DNA of 8,359 nucleotides, taken from positions 1 through 8,359 of the forward strand of contig JBOGEN010000019.1 in assembly GCA_050743265.1 (NCBI GenBank). The letters run 5' to 3'. A program made the translations under genes and the position numbers. Under the pieces are notes generated by a model, which had not been told where the DNA came from, searched no databases, and saw nothing but the letters and a program-made list of their open reading frames with translations. Origin of the DNA: JBOGEN01 sp050743265. GTDB lineage: Bacteria; Actinomycetota; Actinomycetes; JBOGEN01. Shown in pieces: positions 7,345-8,359 of this stretch. Position 1 is the first letter of the stretch; every line of letters starts with the position of its first letter.

Positions 7345-7425
7345 GGGAAGGTCCACGGGGAGATACGGTGTCCGGGGACGGCCCCGAGTACCGACCTGGA
7401 TGCCAGACGATCGCGAGGTGAGGAA
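7345..7425 (+). other. yggT-divIVA spacer with divIVA ribosome binding site
   Basis: The 81-bp gap holds a strong Shine-Dalgarno, GAGGTGAGG (7415-7423), just before the divIVA ATG; the GAGGTG part is 5 nt away. A small hairpin CGGGG-ACGG-CCCCG lies at 7373-7386. TACGGT at 7365-7370 has a -10 shape, but no -35 is placed to match it, so no promoter is called. Confidence 0.5.
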
Positions 7426-8187
7426 ATGCCCCTGACCCCCGAGGACGTGCGCAACAAGCAGTTCACGACCGTACGCCTTCGCGAGGGGTACGACGAGGAA
7501 GAGGTCGACGCGTTCCTTGACGAGGTCGAGACGGAGCTCACCCGTCTGATCCGTGAGAACGACGAGCTCAGAGCCAAGCTGGCCGCCGCGACACGTGCGC
7601 AGGCCGCCCAGCCCACGGCCGCTCAGCGTCGTCCCGAGCCGGAACCGGAGCGGCCGGCGCCGCCTCCGCCACCGGCTCCCACGCCACCCCCTCCACAGCC
7701 ACCTCCACCTCAGCCGGTACCCCAGGCCCAACAGCAGCAGGGCGAGGGGTCGGAGGCAGCGGTCCGCATGCTCGCGATGGCCCAGAAGACGGCGGACGAC
7801 GCGATCTCCGAGGCGCGCCGCGAGGCCGACAGGGTCATCACCGAGGCACGTCAGAAGGCCGACCAGATCGAGCGCGAGGCCCGTGCGAAGGCCGAGTCGC
7901 TCGAACGTGAGGCTCAGGACAGGCACCGTCAGGTGATGGGCTCCCTGGAGCACCAGCGTGACGACCTGGAGCGTCGTGTCGAGGAGCTGCGCACGTTCGA
8001 GCGTGAGTACCGCAGCCGCCTCAAGTCCTACCTCGAGACGCAGCTGCGCGAGCTCGAGGGCCGTAACGCCAGCCCGGGGCAGCCAGTCCGGGCGGGTCAG
8101 GGGCGCGGCAACCCGTTCGCCCCGGGCGCGGCCATGGCGCACGGAGGCGACAACGCCTCCGGAGCGGGGTTCAGCGAGCACCGCTGA
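7426..8187 (+). CDS. divIVA: DivIVA/Wag31, polar growth coiled-coil scaffold
   Basis: DivIVA (Wag31 in mycobacteria) binds negatively curved membrane at the poles and recruits the cell wall elongation machinery. It is essential in most Actinobacteria studied. The protein has 253 residues. The N-terminal DivIVA domain MPLTPEDVRNKQF through GYDEEEVDAFLDEVETELTRL (1-41) is diagnostic and continues into a first coiled coil to about 60. A flexible linker of Pro and Gln (about 70-105) separates it from a long coiled coil (about 108-211) of charged heptads with READR and REARAKAE-like repeats. The tail (212-253) is Gly-rich. The ATG has a very good ribosome site. The last 49 nt of the gene lie in the left arm of the inverted repeat at the window edge. 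Confidence 0.98.
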   Translation: MPLTPEDVRNKQFTTVRLREGYDEEEVDAFLDEVETELTRLIRENDELRAKLAAATRAQAAQPTAAQRRPEPEPERPAPPPPPAPTPPPPQPPPPQPVPQAQQQQGEGSEAAVRMLAMAQKTADDAISEARREADRVITEARQKADQIEREARAKAESLEREAQDRHRQVMGSLEHQRDDLERRVEELRTFEREYRSRLKSYLETQLRELEGRNASPGQPVRAGQGRGNPFAPGAAMAHGGDNASGAGFSEHR

Positions 8188-8231
8188 GCCGACATCCGGG
8201 CTGCGGCTCGGGCCGTCCGCACCACGACTGA

Positions 8232-8264
8232 GGGCCGGTCACCGGATCACTCCGGTGCCGGCCC
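8232..8264 (+). terminator. Terminator-like hairpin after divIVA
   Basis: GGGCCGG (8232-8238) pairs with CCGGCCC (8258-8264), and CACCGGA (8240-8246) pairs with TCCGGTG (8251-8257). T8239 is bulged and the loop is TCAC. This gives 14 GC-rich base pairs 45 nt after the divIVA stop. Only a short T run (GTTT, 8271-8274) follows, so it could be an L-shaped intrinsic terminator, as is common in Actinobacteria, and might work in both directions. Confidence 0.7.
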
Positions 8265-8310
8265 GCGATCGTTTGGTACGGACGGCCCGAGCCGCAGCCC
8301 GGATGTCGGC

Positions 8311-8358
8311 TCAGCGGTGCTCGCTGAACCCCGCTCCGGAGGCGTTGTCGCCCCCGTG
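8311..8358 (-). pseudogene. Reverse-oriented copy of the divIVA 3' end (fragment)
   Basis: The right arm, read on the minus strand, repeats the last 15 codons of divIVA (HGGDNASGAGFSEHR) and its TGA. One synonymous change (GGG for GGA) is present. The fragment runs off the window edge. It is either an artefact of fold-back joining or the end of a second, convergent divIVA copy; there is no independent sign of a real gene here. Confidence 0.4.
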
Positions 8359-8359
8359 C

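Larger units (their letters stand above)
8139..8359. repeat. Long terminal inverted repeat (quasi-palindrome)
   Basis: The left arm 8139-8224 and right arm 8274-8359 are reverse complements over 86 nt with two mismatches (8145/8353 and 8220/8278). The right arm runs to the last base of the window. The spacer 8225-8273 holds the terminator hairpin, whose centre (about 8248) nearly equals that of the arms (8249). The left arm carries the divIVA end. This looks like a fold-back or contig-edge artefact; a true inverted duplication is not excluded. Confidence 0.95.

Noticed and set aside
8139..8359. Hairpin-capped telomere of a linear replicon
   Set aside because: The centre is an imperfect terminator-like stem with a TCAC loop, the arms include the end of a core gene, and known actinobacterial linear ends are protein-capped. 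Not supported without read data.

Overview
The window is an 8.4-kb, very GC-rich piece of an actinobacterial chromosome. It carries the downstream half of the division and cell wall (dcw) cluster. All genes are on the + strand, in the order murG (5' truncated), murC, ftsQ, ftsZ, pgeF, yggS, sepF, yggT, divIVA/wag31. This order, the presence of sepF, yggT and DivIVA/Wag31, the FtsZ C-terminal peptide DDLDVPEFLK and the HAGRPG form of PgeF all point to Actinomycetota. The DivIVA and FtsZ N-termini resemble those of Micrococcales and Streptomyces, but the genus cannot be fixed from this sequence alone.

Layout: 1-956 holds the C-terminal part of MurG. MurG makes lipid II, and its stop codon overlaps the murC start as ATGA. 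MurC (953-2491) overlaps ftsQ (2463-3224), so these three are translationally packed. The only large intergenic region (3225-3509, 285 bp) separates ftsQ from ftsZ. It holds the likely ftsZ promoters and a repeat-rich leader. FtsZ (3510-4943) is followed after 23 bp by pgeF, which overlaps yggS. Then come sepF (84 bp gap), yggT (15 bp gap) and divIVA (81 bp gap). A strong terminator-like hairpin follows divIVA at 8232-8264.

How the genes work together: MurC and MurG supply peptidoglycan precursors, and PgeF keeps precursor composition correct. FtsZ forms the Z-ring and SepF tethers it to the membrane. FtsQ is the divisome assembly scaffold. DivIVA/Wag31 marks curved membrane and directs polar growth. 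YggS (PLP homeostasis) and YggT (small membrane protein) are standard companions in this cluster.

The genes themselves are ordinary. The unusual feature is the right edge. From 8139 to the last base the sequence is a quasi-palindrome of 221 nt: the last 49 nt of divIVA and its downstream region reappear in reverse complement at 8274-8359. The arms are 86 nt with two mismatches, and the centre lies on the divIVA terminator hairpin. This is most simply a fold-back or assembly artefact at a contig end. A real inverted duplication is the alternative. I found no clearly new biological system.
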